The notes beneath the pieces are model-generated. The model did not search any database, was not told the DNA's origin, and saw only the letters and a program-made list of their open reading frames with translations. Made by a program: the position numbers and the translations under genes. This document shows, piece after piece, positions 1 through 9,571 of a stretch of 64,000 bases of DNA. This DNA is from Ostrinia nubilalis. Taxonomy: Eukaryota; Arthropoda; Insecta; Lepidoptera; Crambidae. Location: assembly GCF_963855985.1 (NCBI RefSeq), contig NC_087110.1, forward strand, positions 11,027,001 through 11,091,000, given 5' to 3'. The first letter of the stretch is position 1, and each line of letters opens with the position of its first letter.

Positions 1-1
1 T

Positions 2-1867
2 AACATTCATCGCAAGTATCTTTGGACTGACTCTACAGTTGTGTTAGGTTGGTTGAAAGCACAAACTAGTGACCTAAAAACCTTTGTGTGCAATCGTGTC
101 AATGAGATTAATGAGTTGGCATCGGATTTTACTTTCAATCATGTACCTACCCATGAAAACCCTGCTGACATGGCGTCCAGGGGCGTAGATCCAAAATCAT
201 TGCAAACTTCTCCTCTTTGGTGGGAAGGGCCTACATTTCTCAAATCTAAGTCGTGCGAATGGCCTAAGCAATCACACAACAAAATTCCAATTAATTTGCC
301 AGAATTAAAGAATAAAGTACCTAAGTCTCTCCAATGTCTGGTAGGGACTCAAACTGATTTTGACAATTTTATACAATTTGAAAAGTATTCAAGTTACATG
401 CATTTGAAGAGAACTTATGCCTATTTGTTGCGTTTTGTAAACAATTGTAATAAAAGTAACCCTAAATTGACTGGCCCATTAGAGGTCGAAGAATTCAACA
501 AATCTTTACTACTTTTAGTCAAACAAAGTCAAGCACAGTCTTTTTCTACTGAAATTAATGATATTTTAAGTAACAAACCTTTGCATCATAATTCAAAACT
601 GCTCTCACTCGCTCCTTTTATTGATTCTAATGGCATTTTGAGGGTGGGAGGCAGAATGGTAAGTTCAAATTTTGATTATGACAAGAAGCACCCCATGATC
701 CTAGACGCCAAGCACCACTTAGCTAAATTAATATTAACACACGAACATGTTCGCCTATTCCATGCTGGTGCTCAATCTCTTTTGGCGTCAATAAGAGAAC
801 AATTCTGGCCTATAGGTGGCAGGTGTCTGGCACGCAGTATTACTAAGCGATGCTTAATTTGTACTAGATTTCGAGGTAAAACATTGCAACCTATAATGGG
901 TAGTTTACCCACTGAAAGGACTATTGCTACATTCCCATTCTACTCGTGTGGTGTTGACATGGCTGGACCCTTCTTAATTTCAAGTAAAAAGGGCAGAGGA
1001 AGTCGAACCTCAAAATGTTACCTATGTTTGTTTATTTGTCTGTCATCAAAAGCGTTACATCTTGAACTTGTTAGCGACATGAGCACAGAAGCATTCATCC
1101 TATCGTTGAGAAGGTTTATTTCTAGACGGGGAAAACCTGGTATAATCTATTGTGATAATGGGAGCAATTTTAAAGGCGCTAACAATGAATTAGGTAAACT
1201 TCTAAGGTCCAGTCGTAAGTCTGTATCCCATTTTGCCAATGACGAAGGCATTAAATTTGTCTTCAGTCCCGCATATTCTCCTCATTTTGGGGGAATATGG
1301 GAGGCTGGAGTCAAATCGGCTAAACACCACCTTAAGCGCGTTGCTGGCAATGCTTCTCTGACGTTCGAGGAGTTAGCAACGCTATTCACACAAATCGAGG
1401 CTATACTGAATTCCCGTCCCCTTACTCCGCTGTCCTCCGATCCTACTGACCCGTCTCCTTTGACTCCTGGGCACTTCCTAATCGGGCGACCTCTCACAAG
1501 CATACCGAGCCTACCCATCACCGCTAAGAACCCAACCCGATATCTGCGCATCGAGCAATTGCGACAACACTTCTGGGACCGATGGCGCCGGGAGTTCATA
1601 GCGGAATTGCAACTTAGAACCAAATGGAAGAGGCGGCAGCAAGACCTACATGTCGGAGACCTCGTAATTCTAAAGGAAGAAAACTTACCTCCACTTCACT
1701 GGCGATTGGCACGGATCAGTCGTCTTTATCCTGGACCTGATGGCATCAGCAGAGTTGCAGACGTTCTCACCAACAAAGGCACGATCAGGAGAGCCATAAA
1801 CAAGATGTGCATAATACCTGCAATCCAAGAAGAAACCAAGGAAGGAGTTCCAATCACATCATCGTAG
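2..1867 (+). CDS. BEL/Pao retrotransposon polyprotein, 3' part (RNase H end, integrase, C-terminal domain)
   Basis: The frame is open from base 2, so this is the tail of a longer pol gene cut by the window edge. It starts in the RNase H region with the motif WTDSTVVLGWL. A zinc-binding integrase head follows (HEHVRLFHAG then CLICTRF, about nt 745-875). The integrase core has its three acidic residues visible: D in CGVDMAGPF (about 948), D in IYCDNGSNF (about 1147) and E in GGIWEAGVK (about 1290). The end carries the basic, DUF5641-like module with GDLVILKEENLPPLHW typical of BEL/Pao elements. The protein would insert the element's cDNA into the chromosome. No stop or frameshift is seen in this part, so it may be a young copy. 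The downstream LTR boundary is uncertain. Confidence 0.9.
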   Translation, partial: NIHRKYLWTDSTVVLGWLKAQTSDLKTFVCNRVNEINELASDFTFNHVPTHENPADMASRGVDPKSLQTSPLWWEGPTFLKSKSCEWPKQSHNKIPINLPELKNKVPKSLQCLVGTQTDFDNFIQFEKYSSYMHLKRTYAYLLRFVNNCNKSNPKLTGPLEVEEFNKSLLLLVKQSQAQSFSTEINDILSNKPLHHNSKLLSLAPFIDSNGILRVGGRMVSSNFDYDKKHPMILDAKHHLAKLILTHEHVRLFHAGAQSLLASIREQFWPIGGRCLARSITKRCLICTRFRGKTLQPIMGSLPTERTIATFPFYSCGVDMAGPFLISSKKGRGSRTSKCYLCLFICLSSKALHLELVSDMSTEAFILSLRRFISRRGKPGIIYCDNGSNFKGANNELGKLLRSSRKSVSHFANDEGIKFVFSPAYSPHFGGIWEAGVKSAKHHLKRVAGNASLTFEELATLFTQIEAILNSRPLTPLSSDPTDPSPLTPGHFLIGRPLTSIPSLPITAKNPTRYLRIEQLRQHFWDRWRREFIAELQLRTKWKRRQQDLHVGDLVILKEENLPPLHWRLARISRLYPGPDGISRVADVLTNKGTIRRAINKMCIIPAIQEETKEGVPITSS

Positions 1868-1961
1868 TCTGTACCTTGAGCGTCAGCTGAGCCAATGATG
1901 TCTGCATCAGGAACCCTGCAATCAAGTTGAAAGCGGCACCTGCTTTCAACGCCCCCGAAGA

Positions 1962-2230
1962 TGTTCGCGCAGTGCGCTTACAACCTTTTTTCACCCCACG
2001 CCGGACGTCACTATCGCCAATGCCTCCAAACAGGAAGTAAAGAACATCACTAGCGGCGTCGTCCGGCCATCTTTACCTTGGGATCGAATCCTCGAGCGCG
2101 TAGCTCGTATTTTTCTACATTTTACCATTGTAAACGCAGCACATATGAAGATTAAACTAATCCTTATGTAAAAAAGGACTCTTATTTGAAATCCTGAACA
2201 CCCATCATTGTTATTTCTACCCAATTGCAA
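1962..2230 (+). repeat. Probable 3' LTR of the BEL/Pao element
   Basis: A candidate LTR start is TGTTCGCGCAG, about 95 bases after the integrase stop codon and just after a short stretch ending CCCCCGAAGA. The right end is not visible with confidence, because the 5' LTR lies outside the window and cannot be compared. Confidence 0.45.
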
Positions 2231-2351
2231 AAGGGATAGTTATGTTTTATACAAGTGTCATCCATACAATGATTTTAATGCAAAAGTCTAATAACCTGCC
2301 TGTTTAATTATATTGTCACGTTTAAGCCTCTGAACCGAACCGATTTAGGTT

Positions 2352-2445
2352 ATAAATAAAACATTTTATACTGCGCCTTTATTCCCAAACTAAGCAAAGC
2401 TTGTACCTAGACAACGGACATAAACATACTTAAATACTTTTTTTG
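2352..2445 (-). repeat. Remnant of tRNA-derived SINE (same family as 53251-53540)
   Basis: Read on the minus strand, this matches the body of the SINE at 53251-53540: AAGTATGTTTAT, then a TACAAGCTTTGCTTAGTTTGG-like stretch and the CAGTGTAAAATG end. The tRNA head is missing. Confidence 0.55.
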
Positions 2446-2519
2446 TAATTTGGTAAGTAACTACAAGATAAGTATAGTTTACTTTGAGAAACAGGATAGT
2501 GTATCCCAGTTTTGCACGA

Positions 2520-2567
2520 TAAAACCTTTCTGTCGCAGACAGAAATCCACGCGAGCAAAAGCTAGTA
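2520..2567 (+). mobile_element. Helitron 3' end fragment
   Basis: It contains the terminal CACGCGAGCAAAAGCTAGT pattern seen at the 3' end of the complete Helitron at 3462-3685. Only the last 50 or so bases are recognisable. Confidence 0.5.
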
Positions 2568-2817
2568 GGTATTTACAACAAAAATGAACTTGAATTTATT
2601 TTTGAAATGAATAATCTATTAGTATCAATGTTGCAACGGGTTTGTCTACGTGATTCGTCACATGTATGAGTTCCGAACTTCACTATTTAGGCCGAATTAT
2701 TTACGACGTCTTTAACGATAAAGGATTAGATGTTGTAATAAACAAACTGTTAATATGTTTTTAATAAGTCTTCAGCAGCGTTCTCTGAAAAATGTCAATC
2801 TTTTAAACTGCGATCTC

Positions 2818-2945
2818 CAACCCGCCTGCCAAGCGTGGGGATTATGGCAAAACCCTCCACTACTTATAGTGGAGTAGGCTTGTAGTCCAGCAGTGGACTG
2901 TAAAGGGCTGTAAAGGGCTATTGATGATGATGATGATGATGAATA
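2818..2945 (+). repeat. Dispersed LINE-tail-like repeat ending in (GAT)n
   Basis: It holds CCAGCAGTGGACTGTAAAGG followed by a GAT microsatellite. The same family, in opposite orientation and split by a MITE, occurs at 52524-52745. No coding frame remains. Confidence 0.5.
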
Positions 2946-3215
2946 TGGAGGATTTGCCCTACATTCCTCAAGCTGGCAAGATGGGTTGGACCCATATAAA
3001 ATTGGTTCACACAAACAAAAAGACCGTATTACTTTCTCAGTAATAATAATATTTAATTTATATAATATTTAAAAACCAGACAAACATTAAGGCCAGATGG
3101 TTTTTCACACAGCTAAAATGTTAAAGAAACATCGTGTGTGGCTTGTTAGCACGGTTCATTTAACCAAATATTTGGAAAAGTTATTTTTATTAGACTTTAC
3201 ATAATACGGATCTGA

Positions 3216-3354
3216 CGCCCGTATTCACAAACGATGCTTGCTTAAGTGAAGCAGCAAATCAAACACAGCGTTGAATAGAGCTCTGTGATTGGTTCAAGTG
3301 TCACCCTGTGCGTCCACGCGCACTGTGAGACCTCATAGTAATGTTTGTGAATAC
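3216..3354. mobile_element. MITE with CGCCCGTATTCACAAAC ends, copy 1
   Basis: It starts CGCCCGTATTCACAAAC and ends near GTTTGTGAATAC. It shares its body (GTGATTGGTTC, TCACCCTGTGCGTCC, CCTCATAGTAATG) with copies at 41003-41165 and 61789-62260. The right end of this copy has decayed. It is non-coding. Confidence 0.65.
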
Positions 3355-3461
3355 AATTTTCAATGTCGGAAAAATCATAAACATTATAAATTGTCCCTTG
3401 CCTGGTACTCCAATTTCATAATATTATTTAATACAGCAGTTAGTTTAATTATACTGTAAAA

Positions 3462-3685
3462 TCTATACTAATATTATAAATGCGAAAGTAACTCTGTCTG
3501 TCTGTCTCACTTTCACGCCTAAACCACTGAACCGATTTTGATGAAATTTGGCATAGAGATAGTGTGAGTGAGGAAAGGACATAGGATAGTTTTTATCCCG
3601 GTTTTTGTAACAGGTACGCAAGCGATAAGGTTTTTCTGTGACAGACAAAATTCCACGCGGGCAAAGCCGCGGGCGGAAAGCTAGT
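3462..3685 (+). mobile_element. Lep1-type Helitron, complete short copy
   Basis: It begins TCTATACTAATATTATAAA and ends CGGGCGGAAAGCTAGT. The 3' part contains the GC-rich hairpin around GCGGGCAAAGCCGCGGGC that precedes the CTAGT end. This fits a non-autonomous lepidopteran Helitron: TC start, CTRR-type end, no terminal inverted repeats and no target duplication. There is no rep/helicase gene, so it depends on an autonomous partner elsewhere. Confidence 0.85.
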
Positions 3686-4250
3686 GGGAAATAATGTCAA
3701 AACTGACGATTTATTCTGAGATTAATATTTACTCTTGTTTGGTCGAATCCACCCTTATACTGTAAAATTACAAATAAATAACTTTCCAACACTATCCATA
3801 TTTAAGAAACTATCCTCATATCAACCGCAAGTTTCTCTACCCAATTAGTAGTCGTAAAATTGTTTTGCATAAACAGCTGATCTTAAAATAAACCCAGTTT
3901 TCTAACGCGAACGATTTCATTCTAAAAGCGTATTTGGGTAAGCGGGCTGTTTATAAATGCTACATTCCTAGCCTCAATGCGAATATGGTTTCAATAACAA
4001 AGTAGATTGTGAGAAAATTGTATTTACAACTTCATTTGCGCGGTTTCATAATATTTTGTTTGAATTAACATTGGTTATAGAAACGCTATGGCTTCTATGT
4101 GAACTCTGGGATAATGTGGTCGTTCCCTTTTGATCTTTGAATGGTATAAAGTTACGTAAAATAGTGTAACAAAATTAAAATGCAATGTAATATTAGCTAG
4201 CTGTCATTTTTCTGTCATTTTGCTTTGAAAGCAATTTCGGAAAGCGAGTT

Positions 4251-4398
4251 TTTTTTTTTTTTATGTGATAGGAGGCAAACGAGCAGACGGATCACCTGAT
4301 GGTAAGTGATTACCGTCGCCCATAGACACCCGCAGACCCAGGGGCGTTACAGGTGCGTTGCCGGCCTAAGATAAAGATACGCTCTCCTCTGCGAGCGA
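4251..4398 (-). mobile_element. Retroposed SINE-like repeat with 12-bp target duplication
   Basis: Read on the minus strand, the repeat ends in an A-tail (the T-run at 4251). It is flanked on both sides by GGAAAGCGAGTT (4239-4250 and 4399-4410). The body holds GTTGCCGGC-type and CACTTACCATCAGGTGATCC motifs that recur at 43495-43622 and, truncated, at 15262-15302. Tail plus target duplication shows copy-and-paste insertion through RNA. Confidence 0.8.
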
Positions 4399-4587
4399 GG
4401 AAAGCGAGTTCATATTATTATGTGTTTCCATAAATTTTCTACCCATAAAAATTGTTATTGGTATCCTACTTCAGTTGATTGATAGTGTCTAGTACTTACT
4501 CTAGCAATACTGTCTTCAGCCCAGGGCCCTTGGATTCAATGGGCTAAGTCAAGACAAAATCAAAATAGACGATAATGCGAAAGAGTA

Positions 4588-4810
4588 TAATAGGTGGGTC
4601 GTCGGTCCACCTTGTGGGTGGACGTCTCACGCTGCGTTTTCCGGTACGCGGCCTACACTCCAGAACCTTGCTGCCCCATCGGCCGTCAGTTCGGCGTACT
4701 ATGCTGGACGCAGGCCGCTACCAACCGGGCAACATGGAAAGCATTGGGGGAGGCCTATGTTCAGCAGTGGACGTCCTATGGCTGAGATGATGATGATGAT
4801 GAAGATGATG
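4588..4810 (+). mobile_element. RTE-like LINE 3' fragment with inverted 5' half (twin-priming form)
   Basis: Bases about 4711-4790 read forward and encode the RTE C-terminal signature WKALGEAYVQQWTSYG, then stop and a GAT tail. Bases about 4588-4705 are the segment that should lie upstream of it, but in reverse orientation: the reverse complement reads ...ACCGGAAAACGCAGCG... as in the copy at 20362-20626. A short segment is missing at the junction. Confidence 0.75.
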
Positions 4811-5147
4811 ATGATAATAGGTGGGAACCTAAGTTGTATTAGCCCAGGGACCCCTAAACTCACGGTCCGGCCCTGAATGCAGGTTAATTTGAATCACTAT
4901 CATCTTAAAATTAATTTTAAGACTGCACTTCCTAATTTTAAGGAAATGAGATACCTTCGGTGATTACCACACACTTCCAAGAATACACGGTATGTCAAGC
5001 CATGTAATGACAAATTCCATTTAACTAAGAAACTAATCTCCGAAGACGAAAAAAGCGTGTGATTCATAGTCACGTCGCACGAAAAGTTTTTGTAGCAAAA
5101 CGTGCGGACCACATGCGCGGACGCACGTAGGTACAAACAACGTCAAA

Positions 5148-5542
5148 TCTATACTATCTATACTATGACTCTGTCTGTCTATCTGTCTGACCACGGAACC
5201 GATTTTGATGAAATGTGGCATAGAGATACCTAGTTTGAGTCTCTCCTAAGTATGTCGCCATAACAACAATGTTAACAGCATTGTTGTATTCCGGCAGTTA
5301 GAGGTGAGATAGTCAGTTGCTCCGTGGTTGAGGATTCCGGGTGAATCTCGCTTCCACCTTCGGCCTGATCATCACTTACCATCAGGTGAGATAAAGGCCA
5401 AGAGCTTCCTCGTTGTGGATAAAAAAAGTCCCGGGATAGGACAGGATAATTTTTATCCTAGGTCATATAGGGACGCGCGCGATAAAGTTTTTCTGTGACA
5501 GACAAAATTGCACGCGGGCGAAGCCGCGGGCGGAAAGCTAGT
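5148..5542 (+). mobile_element. Lep1-type Helitron interrupted by a SINE fragment
   Basis: The left part (TCTATACTATC..., CCGATTTTGATGAAATG, CATAGAGATA) and the right part (TTTTTATCC..., GCGGGCGGAAAGCTAGT) match the intact copy at 3462-3685. Between them, about 5240-5432, sits a foreign block that matches the 3' half of the SINE at 59168-59497 and ends in an A-run. Confidence 0.8.
5240..5432 (+). mobile_element. 5'-truncated tRNA-derived SINE inside the Helitron
   Basis: It starts near CCTAAGTATGTCGCCATAAC and contains AACAATGTTAACAGCATTGT, TTCCGGCAGTTAGAGG, CTTACCATCAGGTGAGAT and a terminal GTTGTGGATAAAAAAA. The full-length copy at 59168-59497 shows the missing tRNA head. Confidence 0.75.
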
Positions 5543-5549
5543 ATTATAC

Positions 5550-5653
5550 ATAGTTCGTGACACCCAAAGCGGCCAAAAAGTTGACACAACCTTATTCCAA
5601 TTGTAACAAAGACGTGGTGTGAGCTTTTAGCTACTTTGGGTGACACGAACTAT
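5550..5653. mobile_element. Short MITE with ATAGTTCGTG ends
   Basis: The left end ATAGTTCGTGACACCCAAAG is matched in reverse at the right end by CTTTGGGTGACACGAACTAT (one base different). It is about 104 bp long, with no coding capacity, and lies directly beside the Helitron end. Confidence 0.7.
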
Positions 5654-5654
5654 T

Positions 5655-7000
5655 TGACGCTGACTGTACAAACAGATTGTCAAGCTAAACACTATAGGAT
5701 CTTTAATGTAGTTTTAATAGGGTCGATTTTGCAACAAAAATAGTATGATTTCTTTATCGTATTTTGGACACACATTTGCAAGTGTCAATGGTTCCCATGA
5801 GTGATGGCTATTTTCTTAGGGAGGGATTTGTTTTGTGATTGTTTTTACTAGCAAAATATCCCGGAGTTAAAAAGGATCTGTCTTACCACCTGCTGATAAA
5901 ATTGTTGATGGCTTATTGAAAAACTTTATCTGTCTTATGAACTATCTACAAAAAATAGTTTCACTTGTTCTGGATAGAGATAGATCAAACTCAAAGGTAA
6001 TTAGCACCATATTAAACAAAGTACTAGTGTATTTATTGAATAGACTTGCTTAAGTATCTGAAATTATAAAATCGTGAACTAGTGAACTTGATCCATTATC
6101 TTATAAACTCTTGTCCTGATTTTTCATTTTATTTTATTTTATTTTTCTTTATTCAGAAAACCAGCTCAATTTTCAATGTCGATAAATCTTTTTATTCAGA
6201 ACGTGTGAAAGAGTTTTCTAAAGGTCTTACTAAATTTAATATTTTATATACACTCATAAGTAATTTGTATGTCATACTCATAACTATAGTACTTAGATAA
6301 CGTGACCTTATACATTAAATTCTTCGTAACAATAAAACACAAGATAATTTGCATTTTCCTGTTTTGATTATGTATGCAATAAGTATCTACGCTTAACAGT
6401 TTTGATTGTATGGGAACTTGTGATTTACCGAATGTAAATAAACATTACACAATTTTCCTCATCGATAATTAAGGAAATGAAATAAAATTAAAAATCTTTT
6501 ATTCTATTTAGACCAAGATTTGGCACCCTTTGAAACCTTTGAATAGTTATTAAGTCTGATAGCATCTCACATATCTAGCAAATCAGCATCTACTAATGTA
6601 GCTTTGTCTGTCTGTTACGGTTTCACACCCAAACCTAGTGGTTTAGGTGTGAAAAATTAGGAGTGAAAAGGTAGGTATACCCTAGTGGGTATACCTACCA
6701 TTTGTTTAATTTTTGTATAGATAAAGCTATTTGAGACTTAGGAATGTGTCCTTTTCTCGGGGAAAAAGGATTGATCCGTCTTAAAATTCATATGGTTCCA
6801 ATTTTCAACATCATGCTATGATGCTAATATTCTTTTCTATCTTACTCAGACTTTGCCATCTTATCTCAAATCCTTAAAACATTCCCTGTTTCAAAGAAGT
6901 TCCAAGGCAATTAAGAAATTATGAAGCAATACTGATACGACAGACAGCGGTAAAACCTATGACATCAGTCACAATCTCACGACTACAGGGTTTGCCACAC
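5655..7000. other. Non-coding AT-rich stretch, nothing recognised
   Basis: The open frames here are short and low in complexity. I see no splice-linked coding segments, RNA gene or clear repeat. Confidence 0.5.
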
Positions 7001-7023
7001 TGGATGCGATCTGCGGTCTGCGG

Positions 7024-7262
7024 TCAGGTCAAAGTGAACGCAGCCCGCATTATGTATGAACAACATTGTTGGTAAGGGAAATCGGTCAGCGATCCGGGAA
7101 AAACATTCTTTCAGCGGTCGTGATATGACTATCTGTCAGCGATGCGTTCTTTGCTCATGCCCGCACTGTCAGAGATCGCATCAGTACGAAATGTATAGAC
7201 CTCAGATCATAGAAGGGAAATAGAACCGAAAAAGTTGCTCATATTACTGCGTTCACTTTGAC
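7024..7262. repeat. Possible MITE with GTCAAAGTGAACGCAG ends
   Basis: GGTCAAAGTGAACGCAG near 7031 is matched in reverse by CTGCGTTCACTTTGAC near 7250. The interior contains repeated GCGATC-type words. The exact ends and any target duplication were not resolved. Confidence 0.45.
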
Positions 7263-7269
7263 TTGACTT

Positions 7270-7400
7270 GAACGCTAACTTCGAACTCCTATGTTCTTCT
7301 GATTAATTTCGTTGCGGGTCCTATGACAGCATTAACTTTCCCCGATACAAACTTGACCTTCACTAGTTGGGTTTTGGACGGGCAAGCTGTAGATCCTGGC
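7270..7400 (+). repeat. Dispersed repeat with AAGCTGTA.ATCCTGGCTA core
   Basis: The core AAGCTGTAGATCCTGGCTAC recurs near 53045-53065 and, on the opposite strand, near 63903-63935. The family is not recognised. Confidence 0.45.
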
Positions 7401-7440
7401 TACACAGGAGTTGCAGCGGTGGGAACGAGAGGTGGGAATA

Positions 7441-7554
7441 TGCCCGTTTTCACCATCAATCCCTAATTTTTACGTGACCTCTATGAAAACAAAATTCCTG
7501 TTATGTTACAATAGGGGTCACTTAAAAATTAGGGAGTGATGGTGAACACGGGCA
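7441..7554. mobile_element. MITE with TGCCCGTTTTCACCAT ends, copy 1
   Basis: It is a 114-bp near-palindrome. TGCCCGTTTTCACCATCAAT at the left is mirrored by the right end ATGGTGAACACGGGCA. Flanks are ATA and TTA, a decayed 3-bp target site. A second copy at 52571-52687 has a clean TAA duplication, as expected for PIF/Harbinger-like elements. Confidence 0.8.
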
Positions 7555-7559
7555 TTAGT

Positions 7560-9120
7560 CTCGTGCCCGCAGAACGCATGCAGTGTGGTAATTTCTTAAG
7601 TTCCGTAAATTGGGAGCTGATTCTTGGTACAGTCAGACCCAGTGTCGCCACTGAATTATGTATCGCTTCAAAGAAGTAGACGTCACCATGTTTGTTGCCC
7701 GTATTAATGTCATGATCTCGATTTTAGATAAGATTGTTTAAATGTACAAATAAGTGTATTAAGTACCTATGTTTTATGAGTAATACCACAGATTAAATAG
7801 GAATACGGCCTTACTCCGAATAAAAATAGACAATGAAACGAACTTTTAAAACATAATAGGGTTCGGTAACTAAACATGTAAACGCTTTTGGGTTTCCTGT
7901 AGAAAGTGTTTTGATAAATAAATTTATTTTTACAGGTTTTGTTACAGCAACGCTCTTGTATGGTACATGAGAGGATATTATGGTACAGGACATTTCCCTT
8001 TTCGTTTCCACTGGGACCCAACCAGTAAACTAAGCCAAGTTTTTCCCAGTGGAAAGTGAACACATTTGACACCAGCATCAACTTTGATAAATAAGAGAAA
8101 ATAGAAGGAGTTCATAGCAAGGATTGCCTTCCCAGTGCAAAGTACTGTATGAAGCGAAGGTTTTTATTCCCAATCATATTTAAATACCAGTTAATTGAAT
8201 TTTTAAGTGGTTTTTGATTGCTAACACAGATGTTGTTTTCCGAAAGTATAGAATAGTTTCTTTACAATTTTTTACGATCTAGAACAAAGTTAGGATGTGT
8301 TAACCAATACGGGTCTGTTGATGTAATGTTTAATTGTGGCCTACTTCGTAGATTTGTTCCCGGGCTGTGCGTCCATTCATGAAATGAGATACTGAATTGT
8401 ATTTAGACTAGTGTGGGAGGAATATTCAATACCGTGCGATGGTAGATTCCCTAGTAACAATACACAACGATGGATATTGTTATCTATATGTGACATATAA
8501 GTTATTCCTTTTTTAAGTCAATTAGAAAACAGCACGTATGTAGCTGTCTAATAGCTGCACCAACTCTGGTTTTTAGGGTTCCGTAGTCCGTAGATAAAAC
8601 CATAAAAAGCAAAATTTAAATCTTCCCTAGGATCATCATAACCTTGATCCCGCCCAGCGCATTTCTACAGTTATTTCTAAAGAAACAATAAATCAGGACA
8701 TTAAAATGGAAATAAAAAAAATAAAAATAACAATAATAATACCTACTTAATATGTCTATAAAGGCACGATCGATCAAAAGCTCCTAAATTAAATAAAGAT
8801 TTAAAAATATCAAATGTAGAACGGTAAAAGCAAAATCTAAATCTTTCTTATAATCATCGCAACCTTGACCTCGCCGGCGCACCGCGACCTCACGCGTGAC
8901 CTCGTTGCGATAACGGTTATCTAACTAGCTGACCTTAACCTTAATTCTTTCAGGAACTTTGTGATAAAACTATCTACAAGATAAATGATATGCGTTTTAG
9001 GAAAGTAAGATGAGATTACGATTTTTTGGGGAGAAACTGATTTTTGTTTAAACTGAAGTTGAAAAATTGGTTTTCGTAGAATTACGATAGGGATTTATTA
9101 GGTAACAGATCTACCAATTT
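7560..9120. other. Non-coding stretch with one diverged 65-bp duplication
   Basis: No gene is supported. Bases about 8606-8660 and 8826-8885 share a pattern (AGCAAAAT.TAAATCTT, then AACCTTGA.C.CGCC) and look like an old duplication. TTAGGGTTCCGTAGTCCGTAG near 8575 resembles the start of a common lepidopteran repeat. Confidence 0.4.
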
Positions 9121-9127
9121 ATATACA

Positions 9128-9343
9128 ACTAGCTTTCCGCCCCCGCGTGGAATTTTGTCTGTCACAGAAAAACTTTATCACGCGCGTCCCTGTTTCAAAA
9201 ACCGGGATAAAAACTATCCTATGTCCTTTCCGGGGCTCAAACTATCTCTATGCCTTTCATCAAAATCGGTTCAGTGGTATAGGCGTGAAAGCAAGACAGA
9301 CAGACAGGCAGAGTTACTTTCGCATTTATAATATTAGTATAGA
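9128..9343 (-). mobile_element. Lep1-type Helitron, complete short copy, minus strand
   Basis: The plus strand reads ACTAGCTTTCCGCC at the left and ATTATAATATTAGTATAGA-like sequence at the right, the reverse complement of the element at 3462-3685. The hairpin before the 3' end has lost part of its stem. Confidence 0.8.
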
Positions 9344-9384
9344 TGTGTTCCATTCCCATTATAACTCTCTATAAAAGACTCTAT

Positions 9385-9480
9385 ACAATGACGAGAGTGA
9401 ATAGGCAGATATGTGCCATCCTAGACTGCACCTCACTTAACACGAGGTGCGATTGCGGTCAAATACCTGCCTTGTTATGC
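9385..9480 (+). repeat. Dispersed repeat containing CCTAGACTGCACCTCACTTA
   Basis: It carries GAGAGTGAATAGGC, CCTAGACTGCA and a CACTTAACA..AGGTGCGATTGCGGTCAAATACCTGCC-like stretch. Copies occur at 11715-11825, 16077-16160, 42545-42635 and 57770-57845. No tRNA head or coding frame is visible. Confidence 0.5.
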
Positions 9481-9571
9481 ATAAAAAACAGCGGTAGATG
9501 GAGGATTGGGCCTCCGCTCTTCAAGCTGGCCAAAAGAATTGGGGAGGCCTGATGTTTGCATACTGTTCCAT

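Noticed and set aside
1282..1623. 113-aa reverse frame inside the BEL/Pao integrase
   Set aside because: It is the antisense shadow of the real integrase frame; no independent signal.
6082..6300. 72-aa frame rich in Phe, Ile and Leu
   Set aside because: It contains TTTTATTTTATTTTA low-complexity sequence and has no motif, splice signals or neighbours.
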